Positions 1 through 8,804 of a DNA stretch of 64,000 nucleotides are shown here, one piece after another. The position numbers and the translations under genes were made by a program. The first letter of the stretch is position 1. Every line of letters starts with the position of its first letter. The notes under the pieces were generated by a model, which had not been told where the DNA came from, searched no databases, and saw nothing but the letters and a program-made list of their open reading frames with translations. The stretch is from Priestia aryabhattai B8W22 (lineage in GTDB: Bacteria > Bacillota > Bacilli > Bacillales > Bacillaceae_H): NCBI RefSeq assembly GCF_000956595.1, contig NZ_JYOO01000001.1, positions 242,218 through 306,217 of the forward strand. Direction: 5' to 3'.

Positions 1-1279
1 TTCCCACTACAAAGCGTTCTGCTGCATACACTTGTACGCCTTGATGCGCAGCTAATGTTTCAAATTTAGCACCTGTAATCTTTTCTGGTAATAGTAACCA
101 ACGAAATATACCAGTTTCCATACCTAAACAGGTGTAATTTTCTAAATATTGATTTGCAATTCGATTTCTGAGAATAGCTTGTTCACGATGATTCTCTACT
201 AAGGATTCAAATTGATTTGACACAATAATACGTGCTGTTAGCTCTGCTAATAATGGTGAAACTGATATATTTAAATTATAAAGAGCCTTTGAAATAGGCT
301 CTTTATATCGACTAGGTGCTGCTACATATGCTAGTCGTAACCCTGGTGCTATTGATTTTGATAAACTTGCAATATAGATGACTTGTTCTGGTGCATATGA
401 TGCTACTGCTGGCATTGGTCGCTCATGATGGAGATGATACGTTGCATCTTCAATAATAAATTGGTTATATTTTTTTGCAATCACGGCAAGCCTTTCTCGG
501 TTTTCAACGGACATACAGCAAGCAGTTGGATTATGATAGTCGGGTATCAAGTAAATGCCTTTAATATTGTCATTTTTACATGCATATTCAAAAGCAGTTG
601 GACTCATTTCATAATTCTTTGATTTTATCGGTACTAATTGTACACTAAGCATAGCTGCAACCGTTTTTAAACCTGGATAAGTGTGATGATCAACACCAAT
701 GCGATCTCCAGGCTGACAAAGACTCGCTAGTATTGCAGCAATTGCATTTTGTCCTCCATTTGCAAATAAAATGTGATCAACTGTTGTTTTGAACCCACCT
801 CTTCTCATCAGCTTTACAGCTGCATCTTTTTGCCAAAGACTTTCACCTGGCCTCCCGTAACTAAACCACTTTTCGTAATCAGTCTCTTGTAGCATATCTT
901 TTAGCTGAAGGAGAAGCGGTTCGTACGAATCATTGTCTGGCAGTGTCGCGCCCATTTCAATTAAGTGGCTAGGCTTGGTATCTTCCAGTAAATACGCATT
1001 CGATAACGCATCATACGATACGAATGTACCGCTTCCAACAGTGGCACTTAATAAACCCTTTAGCTCGCACACTTTAAATGCTTTTGAAATCGTACTCAAA
1101 TTTAAATCTAAATAATCGGCTAGCTCTCTCTGTGGAGGAAGTTTTGTTCCAGGTAATAAAACTCCCTTGATAATATCCTCTTCCAATTGGCCTGCAATAG
1201 CTTGGTAAATAGGCTTTCTTGTTTTATCAACAGATGGTTTCCAGCTCATCGGATAATTTTCAAACGAATTAATTGGCAT
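1..1279 (-). CDS. MocR/PdxR-type GntR regulator with aminotransferase domain (partial)
   Basis: The gene reads leftwards and its C-terminus lies beyond the left edge. About residues 20-85 form a GntR winged helix (PGTKLPPQRELADYLDLNLS). A fold-type I aminotransferase domain follows, with the PLP lysine context SLSKSIAPGLR. MocR-family members are transcription factors that use PLP or an amino compound as effector; the target here is unknown. I chose the ATG at 1279 because AAAAAAGG lies 9 nt upstream. An in-frame ATG at 1288 directly abuts that site and is less likely. No adjacent transport or biosynthetic gene indicates the ligand. Confidence 0.85.
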   Translation of the reverse strand, partial: MPINSFENYPMSWKPSVDKTRKPIYQAIAGQLEEDIIKGVLLPGTKLPPQRELADYLDLNLSTISKAFKVCELKGLLSATVGSGTFVSYDALSNAYLLEDTKPSHLIEMGATLPDNDSYEPLLLQLKDMLQETDYEKWFSYGRPGESLWQKDAAVKLMRRGGFKTTVDHILFANGGQNAIAAILASLCQPGDRIGVDHHTYPGLKTVAAMLSVQLVPIKSKNYEMSPTAFEYACKNDNIKGIYLIPDYHNPTACCMSVENRERLAVIAKKYNQFIIEDATYHLHHERPMPAVASYAPEQVIYIASLSKSIAPGLRLAYVAAPSRYKEPISKALYNLNISVSPLLAELTARIIVSNQFESLVENHREQAILRNRIANQYLENYTCLGMETGIFRWLLLPEKITGAKFETLAAHQGVQVYAAERFVVG

Positions 1280-1288
1280 AGTATCCAT

Positions 1289-1789
1289 CCTTTTTTCACA
1301 CAATTATATACTTGTACTGTTTATATCACAATTATCATTATTAATAATTTTCGAGAATCTATGGTTTTTGAGACTTGATTATGATCAATTATTTTAACGA
1401 TTAAATACAATTACTCATAATTTTCTACACCTTTTTCTCATGTTTCTAAGCCTCTTGTGATTACTGCGGAGAAAAATTTTTGTCCTACTGCTAGGAGTTA
1501 ATAGAGGAGAAGCACATGCTGGAGGTACCAACTCAAGCATGTGAAATATCTTAACCGTATCCTAGACCTAAAGCAGGATCATCAGGGGATGATATTTTTA
1601 GAAGCTATCTCCTATTCAATAAAGGAGCCTTTTGTAAAGAGGAAGTCATTTCTTTCTTAAACTTTTTAAAATTTTTTGACTCTAAGAGGGCTTAAAAAAA
1701 ATCTATTTTTCAGTCTAACTACTGATGAATTTATACAAATCTTTACCTACTGTTGTAAATAAACGTTTCCATTTTAGCTTGTGTTTCTT
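1289..1789. other. Intergenic region with a possible small ORF
   Basis: No convincing gene. There is an inverted repeat CACATGCT/AGCATGTG (1513-1520 and 1536-1543). A plus-strand open stretch at 1541-1660 would encode 39 residues (VKYLNRILDLKQDHQG onward) from a GTG with no good ribosome site. A good site (GAGGAG, near 1504) precedes only a 12-codon ORF at 1516. This could be a decayed gene. I assign no function. Confidence 0.3.
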
Positions 1790-2221
1790 TTATTTATTTC
1801 TTTTTTTCCATTTTATAACCTCGATGTTAACGCCATGGTCTTCTTGAGATGATATGGTGAATTCGTCCATTAATTTTTTTACCCCTGATAAACCAACGCC
1901 TAACCCTCCTGACGTTGTATAGCCACTTTCCATCGCTTTTTGAATATTTTTAATGCCTGGTCCTTTATCTATAGCAATTATTTTTAGTCCTATTTCAAGT
2001 TGATTCTCTATTATTTCCATTATAATTTTTCCCGTAGTGGCATATTTATATATATTTCTGGACAATTCTGAAATAGTCGTAATAATTCGGGCTTGATCGA
2101 GTGTGCTGAAGCCTAAGCAATTAGAGAACATTCGCCCTTTTTGACGGGCTTCTACTATATCCACTTCAGTGTGTATGTCAATAGTCAAAGGTTCCTTTTC
2201 TTTATCCGATTGAAATAGCAT
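1790..2221 (-). CDS. RsbT-like serine/threonine switch kinase (GHKL fold)
   Basis: 143 residues, close in length and sequence to RsbT, the kinase that phosphorylates stressosome STAS proteins and then activates the RsbU phosphatase. Visible ATPase motifs are the N-box SELSRNIYKY (51-60), DKGPGI (85-90) and GGLGVGLSG (105-113). The opening DIVEARQKGR matches RsbT proteins. The start is one of two adjacent ATGs (2224 or 2221) behind GTGGTGAT; spacing favours 2221. No rsbR, rsbS or rsbU gene is adjacent, so this is a stand-alone paralogue. A PAS-STAS protein at 40035-40796 could be a substrate (inference). A strong terminator separates it from the upstream DUF2294 gene. Confidence 0.85.
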   Translation of the reverse strand: MLFQSDKEKEPLTIDIHTEVDIVEARQKGRMFSNCLGFSTLDQARIITTISELSRNIYKYATTGKIIMEIIENQLEIGLKIIAIDKGPGIKNIQKAMESGYTTSGGLGVGLSGVKKLMDEFTISSQEDHGVNIEVIKWKKRNK

Positions 2222-2265
2222 CATTATCACCACTTTCTTTATTTTAATAGTAGTAAAAAAATAAT

Positions 2266-2305
2266 AGGCCAAAAAGAAAGGTTAGATAACCTTTCTTTTT
2301 GGCCT
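2266..2305 (-). terminator. Rho-independent terminator after the 2339-3028 gene
   Basis: Perfect 18-bp arms (2266-2283 and 2288-2305) with a 4-nt loop, followed on the minus strand by a T-rich stretch. It ends the DUF2294 transcript just before the RsbT-like gene. Confidence 0.85.
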
Positions 2306-2338
2306 ACATCTAGTTCAGTGCCTAGCTTATCAGTGCCG

Positions 2339-3028
2339 TTATAAAGTTGGATTTAAAATCAGAAGAATTGTACTTTTATCTTTATGAAAATCCCATGCGA
2401 CCAGTATATCTGTTACCTTTGAATCTAAAATCACTTCTAATGATTGACTATGCTCACGGAGTAGCCTTTTTTCGAGATTTCTTTTAGCCAATGTAAGGTT
2501 TTCTTCAAACCCTAATTGGACTAATTCTTTCTCTACATTTACCATAATACCTTCCCTGATTATAAGGAGTGTTCTCTGATCTAATAAATAAGAAGAAACA
2601 CCTTGAGGGAGTTTTTCTGCTTTTTGAGTCACTTCCTCAATTTCTTTATGCAGCAATTTTTGATTTTTATAGGAATGATTGGCTATGTTTTCTTTATTAG
2701 AATGAATCATGGTAAACATGCCAGACTGTAGCTCTAAATTCCAATCATAATAAAATTCTTCAATATCTAAATGTATATTTAATTGTATATATCCTTTTAT
2801 CTCGTCAATTAAAGTCTCCATTAACAAATCACGTGTTTTTTGAACATAGATAACTTGTCCCTTGTCTAACAAAGCCTTTTCTAAAGGTAATAAAAAGGCT
2901 TTAAAATAAACGGTTATAAAAGGAGGAGAAATGACGGTGAATACACCTCCAGGACCTCTTCCAAAATTTTCACGAAGTAACCTTCCCATATAACTACTTA
3001 ATTCTTTTTCCAGTTTCGTTTTATCCAT
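2339..3028 (-). CDS. DUF2294/MpsC-like protein with duplicated domain
   Basis: 229 residues without signal peptide or membrane segment. The family (DUF2294, now named after MpsC of a Na+-translocating system) usually has about 110-120 residues. Here two related halves are seen: residues 1-110 (RLLRENFGRGPGGV, FYYDWNLELQSGMF) and 125-229 (SYLLDQRTLLIIREGI, VAWDFHKDKSTILLIL). The ATG has AGGTG upstream at good spacing. A second copy with the same two-half layout lies at 3561-4256, and a terminator follows each. The biochemical role is not known; link to membrane potential or bicarbonate is family knowledge only. Confidence 0.75.
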   Translation of the reverse strand: MDKTKLEKELSSYMGRLLRENFGRGPGGVFTVISPPFITVYFKAFLLPLEKALLDKGQVIYVQKTRDLLMETLIDEIKGYIQLNIHLDIEEFYYDWNLELQSGMFTMIHSNKENIANHSYKNQKLLHKEIEEVTQKAEKLPQGVSSYLLDQRTLLIIREGIMVNVEKELVQLGFEENLTLAKRNLEKRLLREHSQSLEVILDSKVTDILVAWDFHKDKSTILLILNPTL

Positions 3029-3167
3029 AGATGGTGCACCTAGTTTCTGGTTTCATAAGGTATACTATTCGTGATGTTTTATGAAAAATCCTTCTTCATC
3101 ATAAGATCATTTTTAGCGATAAGAATTCCCTTTTTACAAGGTGTAAACGAGGCATACTAGTATATCT

Positions 3168-3383
3168 TTAATAGATTGGTTTCTGTTTACCTTTGTATTT
3201 CCTGTGTTTAAAGATTCTTTTTTTATTTAAAATTCCGATTTTACTTCCATAGATAATGGTACTTAAAAGTAGTATATCCTTGCTAATTTCTTCTTTGTAA
3301 AGTTCATTGTCATATTTTTTGTAATCCTGCAACAATCGACGAAGCTCTTTTATAAACAATACAATCTCATGATTATCAGCCAT
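3168..3383 (-). CDS. Small hypothetical protein
   Basis: 71 residues, highly charged, with a basic C-terminus (KKRIFKHRKYKGKQKPIY). I do not recognise a family. The ATG at 3383 has GAAAGGA about ten bases upstream. A TTG at 3392 is also open but sits too close to that ribosome site. It lies between the two DUF2294 genes on the same strand, so it may be cotranscribed with the downstream copy. Confidence 0.5.
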   Translation of the reverse strand: MADNHEIVLFIKELRRLLQDYKKYDNELYKEEISKDILLLSTIIYGSKIGILNKKRIFKHRKYKGKQKPIY

Positions 3384-3480
3384 TCCGACCAAATCCTTTC
3401 TGTTGGTACATCCTGTTTTTAGGTGCTATTTTAGAGAATTATTCCGTTACAAAAGGACTTCCTCTTTTTAGACAACAAAA

Positions 3481-3525
3481 ATAAGCCGAAAAAGAAAAGG
3501 TATGAGCTTTTCTTCCTCGGCTTAT
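3481..3525 (-). terminator. Terminator after the 3561-4256 gene
   Basis: Long imperfect hairpin (ATAAGCCGA...TCGGCTTAT with an inner AAGAAAAG/CTTTTCTT stem) followed on the minus strand by TTTTTG. Confidence 0.8.
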
Positions 3526-3560
3526 GTTTGGCACAATGTGTCCAATTCATTACTGCCTCA

Positions 3561-4256
3561 TTACTTTTTTGGTTTTAAAATAAGCGTAATAATACTATTA
3601 TCCTTTTCAAAATCCCAATCTACAAAAATATCAAGAATGTCGGCATTTAATATCTCATCATAGTCATCGTTTTGTCGTAAGATTCCTTTTTCCAAAGGGC
3701 GTTTAGAGATGCGTAAGGTGTCATCAAAACCCAACGAAATTAGCTGTTTTTCAATAGCCACCAGTATTCCTTCTCTTACGATGACCAATGTACGATCACT
3801 TAATTTATATGAAGAGATTTTTTCAGGCCCTTTTTGTGCAATCTCACTCATCTTTATAATCCGATCATGAATTGCTTGTTTTCCTGGATAAGGGTCGCCC
3901 TCAGTCAAATCGGCTTTCAAATCGTCTAGACAAACTCCCACAAAAATTCCGGAGTGATGATCTAAATTCCAATCATAATATAAGTGCTGGATGTCAAGGT
4001 CTGTAATCCCTTTAATTTGCCCAGTTATTTGAGGTTCAAGAGTCTTTACCAAAAGCTCTCTTGTAGTCATCACTTGAAGTTCTTCATTCTGATTTAACAG
4101 TACTTGTTCCATCGGCGATACAAAGCCACTGACATAAATAACAACATAAGGTTCATAAATCGTAACATGAACAGCCTCGGGGCCTTTTCCAAAGTTATCT
4201 CGTAACAATTTGCCCAAGTTATTCGCCAATTTTGTTTGCTGAGCCTTAATATCCAT
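3561..4256 (-). CDS. DUF2294/MpsC-like protein with duplicated domain (second copy)
   Basis: 231 residues and clearly paralogous to the 2339-3028 product over its full length. Shared landmarks are LGKLLRDNFGKGPEAV, LYYDWNLDHHSGIF, SYKLSDRTLVIVREGI and VDWDFEKDNSIITLIL. The two halves again look like a tandem DUF2294 duplication. ATG start with AAAGGATG upstream. Soluble, with no catalytic motif that I can name. Two divergent copies within 2 kb suggest an old local duplication and possibly paired or regulatory roles (inference). Confidence 0.75.
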   Translation of the reverse strand: MDIKAQQTKLANNLGKLLRDNFGKGPEAVHVTIYEPYVVIYVSGFVSPMEQVLLNQNEELQVMTTRELLVKTLEPQITGQIKGITDLDIQHLYYDWNLDHHSGIFVGVCLDDLKADLTEGDPYPGKQAIHDRIIKMSEIAQKGPEKISSYKLSDRTLVIVREGILVAIEKQLISLGFDDTLRISKRPLEKGILRQNDDYDEILNADILDIFVDWDFEKDNSIITLILKPKK

Positions 4257-4259
4257 ATT

Positions 4260-4854
4260 TCTTCATCCTTTATTAAGAAAGAAGCATCGTATCTTCTTTC
4301 CATCATTTTATTGTATCATTACGAACGAATTTTTTAAATACACAGAATAAATAAAAAATAATTTGTTACCTTATGTTTAACCGAATTATAAACGTTCAAA
4401 ACCTCTTCTTTCTATTGTTTGGGACGCATTTTGAATGTCACCGGAAAATACGAATCCTTTAGATTCGTATTGCTGTTTTTAATAAAGAAATTTATTATAC
4501 GATGATGAATGGAATTTTTTTATTCAGTCGGGACAGATAACGAATTTTTTAATTTCTTAGTAGAAATCTATATATTTTTAGAGCGAGGACAATTGTTTGT
4601 AAAAGAGAATTAAGCTTTGGAAACGTGCAAAAAAGCCAAAGCTTTCTTAAAAAAGCGCTTGGCTGCTTACTTATTTCTTGCTTTACTTAAATAAAAACCT
4701 ACTAATCATTTAACAGACCTTTATTAAGAAAGCCGTCCTCCCTGGCTGCTTTCTTAATGACCCTATCTATTTAAGAGAGTAGCAGCACCGTTAGTATATC
4801 CGCTTTTGAAGGATTCCCTCACGAATGAACCGGAGCTATTTTGTTATAATTTTT
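4260..4854. other. Gene-free region with three hairpins
   Basis: About 600 bp without a credible gene. Three inverted repeats are present: 4447-4471 (10-bp arms AATACGAATC/GATTCGTATT, then a T-rich stretch on the plus strand), 4634-4664 (AGCCAA...TTGGCT) and 4733-4768 (11-bp arms ATTAAGAAAGC/GCTTTCTTAAT with a nested GCC/GGC). The last lies where a terminator for the minus-strand MATE gene is expected but lacks a T-run. Confidence 0.5.
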
Positions 4855-6171
4855 TCAGCCTTCTCCCTTTAGCTGTAACAATTTTTTATTTAATTGAGGA
4901 GTGTACATAACTAGGAACCCTGATCGCCCGATAGTATAGATGATGAAAGCCAGCCATAGGCCATGATTATGCCAGATAGGAGTTGCTGTAATCTGTATAA
5001 TGATATAGACAATCATCGCGTAAATCATAGAATTTCGAACGGGAGCAATTTCAGTTGCTCCTGTAAAAACCCCATAAAGGACAAGGCCAAAACAAGCAAC
5101 AAAGGGATAGATGATAAGCCATACTCCATACGTAAGTGAAAGTTCAATCACATCAGGCAAATTTGTAAATAGCCCAATAACCTGCTCTTGAAAAAGTGCA
5201 TATAAACTGGCTATAGTAACTGCTGTTATTACCGACCACTGTCTAGATAAAGTAAGTATTTTTTTATATAGCTCTTTATCATTTGAACCTACTGCTTTAC
5301 CAACAAGAATACTGGAAGCATTAGCAAATCCATCAAAGAAATAAGCCATTATGTAGTGGATTTGAAATAATACAGCATTTGCAGCTAGAAACTCTGTGCC
5401 AAACGAAGCACCTTTTGCTGTGAACATATTAATAACGACCAGTAAACAAATAGTACGAATAAACAAATCCTTGTTAACATTAAACATCCTCTTCATAGAA
5501 TTTGTATCCATAAGTACCTGAATTGATGGCATTTTCCATTTAAACGGAGATGCTTTCAAAATGATGAATACTCCTAATATGAAGGCTGTAACTTCAGCAA
5601 TCAAGGTTGCTGTAGCGACTCCTTGTACATCAAAAGAAAAAACATGGACAAAAAGAATAGCTAAAAACATATTCAAAACATTTGTAAGTATCTGCAAACA
5701 TAGAGATTCTTTAATCTTAGCCATTCCCATTAACCAACCAAGAATCACATAGTTCATCAGTGTAAAAGGTGCTCCCCATATTCTAATCCTAAAATATTCT
5801 ACTGCAAACCTACTTACATCAGCATCAGGAGAAATTACTAAGAGAGCCGCATGTTCAATCGGCCATTGCAAAAGAATAAAAAGCAGCCCTACTATTACAG
5901 CTAATAAAAATGGCCGGGATAAAGCAAGTACTCCCTGATCTGGATCACTGGCCCCATTTGCTTGTGCGGCAAAGGCGGATGTACTAACTCTTAAAAAGCC
6001 AAATACCCAATATAACGTATTAAAAATAAGAGTTCCTACCGCAACTCCTCCAATATAAGCTGGAGCTGGAAGTTGCCCTACAACAGCAGTATCAACCGCA
6101 CCTAATAAAGGCGTAGTCATCGTTGAAATTGTCAGGGGAATCGCCAAAGTAAGATACGTACGATGATTCAT
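4855..6171 (-). CDS. MATE-family multidrug/metabolite exporter
   Basis: 438 residues with about 12 hydrophobic segments. The N-terminus (LAIPLTISTMTTPLLGAVDTAVVGQL) carries the MATE pattern of a proline-rich first helix and an Asp in the second, as in the DinF subfamily. Such proteins expel cationic or amphiphilic compounds using H+ or Na+ gradients; the substrate cannot be read from sequence. The ATG start has AGGAGG at ideal spacing. It follows the nik operon on the same strand but is separated by a terminator, so it is probably a separate unit. Confidence 0.9.
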   Translation of the reverse strand: MNHRTYLTLAIPLTISTMTTPLLGAVDTAVVGQLPAPAYIGGVAVGTLIFNTLYWVFGFLRVSTSAFAAQANGASDPDQGVLALSRPFLLAVIVGLLFILLQWPIEHAALLVISPDADVSRFAVEYFRIRIWGAPFTLMNYVILGWLMGMAKIKESLCLQILTNVLNMFLAILFVHVFSFDVQGVATATLIAEVTAFILGVFIILKASPFKWKMPSIQVLMDTNSMKRMFNVNKDLFIRTICLLVVINMFTAKGASFGTEFLAANAVLFQIHYIMAYFFDGFANASSILVGKAVGSNDKELYKKILTLSRQWSVITAVTIASLYALFQEQVIGLFTNLPDVIELSLTYGVWLIIYPFVACFGLVLYGVFTGATEIAPVRNSMIYAMIVYIIIQITATPIWHNHGLWLAFIIYTIGRSGFLVMYTPQLNKKLLQLKGEG

Positions 6172-6217
6172 CCAACCGGCCTCCTTCTATCATTTTGAGT
6201 TAAACACAAAAGCAATA

Positions 6218-6245
6218 GCCTCGATTACGTGGATGAAATCGAGGC
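6218..6245 (-). terminator. Terminator of the nik operon
   Basis: 9-bp arms GCCTCGATT/AATCGAGGC with a 10-nt loop. The minus-strand 3' side is followed by TTGCTTTTGTGTTT. Confidence 0.75.
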
Positions 6246-6272
6246 CTTTAAATACATGGGTATACCTTTAAA

Positions 6273-7094
6273 TTAGATATGATTATTCCTTGCTCTAATT
6301 GAACGAAAACGCGGATGCTCTGCAAGTATAGAACTTCTCATCTCTTTTACCACAGCATTGTTTGAAGTAAAGAACTGATTTTTCGAATTATAGTATTCGA
6401 TTAATTCTCCTTTTTCTAATACACCTAATGTATCGCTAATCATATGAGCAGCTTTGATATCATGTGTAATAAAAAAATACGACAGACCAAAGTCTTCTTT
6501 TAACTCCTTTAATAGTTCTAAAATGAGAGTTTGCGTAACCATGTCTAGACTGCTTACAGATTCGTCTAAGACAATGAGCTTTGGCTTAAGAGAGACTGCC
6601 CTTGCAATATTGATCCTTTGCAGCTGACCGCCGCTAAATTGATGCGGATATTTTTTTAAGTCTTTTTCATCAAGCCCTACTCTTTCTAATAACTCAATCA
6701 CGGTTCGTTTTTGTTCAGCCAATGTTAATTTTTCATAGTTTTCTAACGGTTCTGCAATAATACGTTCAGCCGTCATTCGGGGATTAACTGCTGAGTACGA
6801 ATCTTGAAAAACAACTTGAAGATCACGCCGAATTTTTTGGCGAGTATATTTATCTACAGTATAGATGTCATGTCCTTGAAAAAGAACCTGTCCATGCTGT
6901 GGCTTTTCCAAGCCGAGAATTACTTTTCCTAAAGTACTTTTACCGGCTCCACTCGTACCAAGCATTCCTAAGCATGTCCCTTCTTCAATAGAGAAGGAGA
7001 TATCAGAAAGTACTTTCTTAGAACGATTTTGCCATTTGAAAAACGTTCGGTTTCCGTAGCTATGAGTGACTTCATTTACTTGTAATAAACTCAC
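6273..7094 (-). CDS. nikE: Nickel-type ABC importer, ATP-binding subunit NikE
   Basis: 273 residues. Walker A is GTSGAGKST, the Q-loop region VFQDSYSAVNPR is nearly that of E. coli NikE, the signature is FSGGQLQR and Walker B is LIVLDES. The protein energises uptake together with NikD. I chose GTG at 7094 because AGAGGTGA lies just upstream and because the resulting VSLLQVNEVTHSYG aligns with the NikE N-terminus. A TTG at 7130 is also open and would overlap the nikD stop. Last gene of the five-gene operon, 32 bp after nikD. Confidence 0.85.
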   Translation of the reverse strand: MSLLQVNEVTHSYGNRTFFKWQNRSKKVLSDISFSIEEGTCLGMLGTSGAGKSTLGKVILGLEKPQHGQVLFQGHDIYTVDKYTRQKIRRDLQVVFQDSYSAVNPRMTAERIIAEPLENYEKLTLAEQKRTVIELLERVGLDEKDLKKYPHQFSGGQLQRINIARAVSLKPKLIVLDESVSSLDMVTQTLILELLKELKEDFGLSYFFITHDIKAAHMISDTLGVLEKGELIEYYNSKNQFFTSNNAVVKEMRSSILAEHPRFRSIRARNNHI

Positions 7095-7126
7095 TTGTTC
7101 ACCTCTTATAAAATGCTTTTTACATA

Positions 7127-7954
7127 TCAAATTAAGTTGATCACAGGTTCTTCTAAATATAATGCTGGTCTTGCATTTAGCAGTTTCTTTGTATACTCAT
7201 GCGTTGGTGAATCAAATAGCTGAAATACACCTGCTTTTTCTACTATTTTCCCATATTGCATAACGGCTACTTCATCTGCCATTTCAGAGATAACTCCTAG
7301 GTCGTGAGAGATTAATAAAATTGCTGAACCATATTCAGAACGAATTTTATCTAAATGATGTAGTACATTCTTCTGATTGTTTACATCTAACGCGGTTGTC
7401 GGTTCATCTGCAATAATAATAGCTGGATGCAGGCTTGCGGCAATAGCAATCATTAATCGTTGAAGCATACCCCCACTCAGTTGGAAAGGATAGTATTTCA
7501 AAAGCTTGTCAGGGTCAGGTAAATTCACTTGTTTCATTGACTCAACGGCAAGCTCTTTTGCCTGTTTTTTATTCCAATGCGTATGAGAGCGAATAGTCTC
7601 AATAAATTGGTGTCCAATAGTAAAAACTGGCGTAAAAGCATTCATCGGGTTTTGCATAATAAAGGCTATATCCTTTCCACGAATCTTACGCATTTCTTTC
7701 TCAGCTAAACCATTTAATTCTTGGCCTTTTAGCGTTATGCTCCCTTCAATTGTTGTTTCCTTACGATTGAGGAGCTGGAGAATGGACATGCTTGTAACGG
7801 TTTTACCACAACCGCTTTCACCAATAAGACCAAGAATTTCCCCAGGCTTCAGTTCAAAATTTATATCTTGAACAAGAGTTGCAACACCATTTTTTGTTTT
7901 TATTTGAACACGTAAATCTCTAACTTGTAACACTTTTGCCTCTTCTGTTCCCAA
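7127..7954 (-). CDS. nikD: Nickel-type ABC importer, ATP-binding subunit NikD
   Basis: 275 residues. Walker A is GESGCGKT, the Q-loop region is IMQNPMNAFTPVF, the signature is LSGGMLQR and Walker B is IIIADEPTTALD. MQNP and SGGMLQR are shared with NikD of E. coli. The likely start is TTG at 7954; a weak AAGGA lies somewhat far upstream. It follows nikC by 16 bp. It pairs with NikE to form the nucleotide-binding heterodimer of the importer. Confidence 0.85.
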   Translation of the reverse strand: MGTEEAKVLQVRDLRVQIKTKNGVATLVQDINFELKPGEILGLIGESGCGKTVTSMSILQLLNRKETTIEGSITLKGQELNGLAEKEMRKIRGKDIAFIMQNPMNAFTPVFTIGHQFIETIRSHTHWNKKQAKELAVESMKQVNLPDPDKLLKYYPFQLSGGMLQRLMIAIAASLHPAIIIADEPTTALDVNNQKNVLHHLDKIRSEYGSAILLISHDLGVISEMADEVAVMQYGKIVEKAGVFQLFDSPTHEYTKKLLNARPALYLEEPVINLI

Positions 7955-7970
7955 CTTTCTTCATTCCTTT

Positions 7971-8804
7971 TCAAAATCGACGTTTGACACCGTAACGTTC
8001 TGATAACGCTTCGCCTAATAGATTGAATGTAACAATAACAAGCATAATAGACAAACCTGGATAAAGCATCAGTTCTGGATTCGTCCGAATATATGATTTT
8101 CCTTCGTGAATCATTGCTCCCCATTCAGGTGTAGGAGACTGGACGCCCAATCCCAGAAAAGACATAGCAGATATATCCATGATAGCCCATCCCATTTCCA
8201 ACGTACCCATTACAACAAGCGGGGGTAACACATTGGGAATAATATGATTTTTAATGATCTTCCATTGAGAAGAACCGCTGATCTTCGCAGCGGAGATAAA
8301 GTTCTGCTCTTTCAAACTAAGGACCATTCCTCGGAACATTCTCGCGTAATAAACCCATTGTACAAGCATCAGCGCTAAGATTACTTGTGACAGTCCAGGA
8401 CCAAATATACCAACCAATCCTAGTACAAGAATAAGGCTTGGAAAAGCCATAACACCATCGCAAAATCTCATTAAAACATGATCAATCCAACCGCCTTTAT
8501 AACCTGAAAAAGTTCCAATAATTAAACCAATTGCTAATGATGAAATGAAAATAAGTATAGCAAAACCTAATGAGATGCGTGCTCCATATAAAATACGTGA
8601 CAAGTTACATCTTCCCAAATGATCGGTTCCTAATGGGAAATTCCAGCTTGAAGGCTGCAATTTATAAGCTAAATTGACGGCAATGGGATCATTTGGTGTA
8701 ATCCAAGGGGCCAAAATGGCGATGATAAAAAGAATACCTAATATCGTTGAACATATGGGAATTACTTTTTGACTTTTAAATATCGTACGTATACTTGTTA
8801 TCAT
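7971..8804 (-). CDS. nikC: Nickel-type ABC importer, permease NikC
   Basis: 277 residues with an N-terminal membrane helix, the short extracytoplasmic segment LGTDHLGRCNLSRILYGAR typical of DppC/NikC permeases, and four to five further helices. The EAA loop is seen around SAAKISGSSQWKIIKNHIIP. The ATG overlaps the nikB stop by four bases (ATGA), so translation is probably coupled. It forms the membrane channel with NikB. Confidence 0.85.
   Translation of the reverse strand: MITSIRTIFKSQKVIPICSTILGILFIIAILAPWITPNDPIAVNLAYKLQPSSWNFPLGTDHLGRCNLSRILYGARISLGFAILIFISSLAIGLIIGTFSGYKGGWIDHVLMRFCDGVMAFPSLILVLGLVGIFGPGLSQVILALMLVQWVYYARMFRGMVLSLKEQNFISAAKISGSSQWKIIKNHIIPNVLPPLVVMGTLEMGWAIMDISAMSFLGLGVQSPTPEWGAMIHEGKSYIRTNPELMLYPGLSIMLVIVTFNLLGEALSERYGVKRRF

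Noticed and set aside
425..622. 65-residue plus-strand ORF
   Set aside because: Lies antisense inside the MocR-type gene and lacks a ribosome site.
4094..4306. 70-residue minus-strand ORF
   Set aside because: Overlaps the DUF2294 gene in another frame; a shadow.
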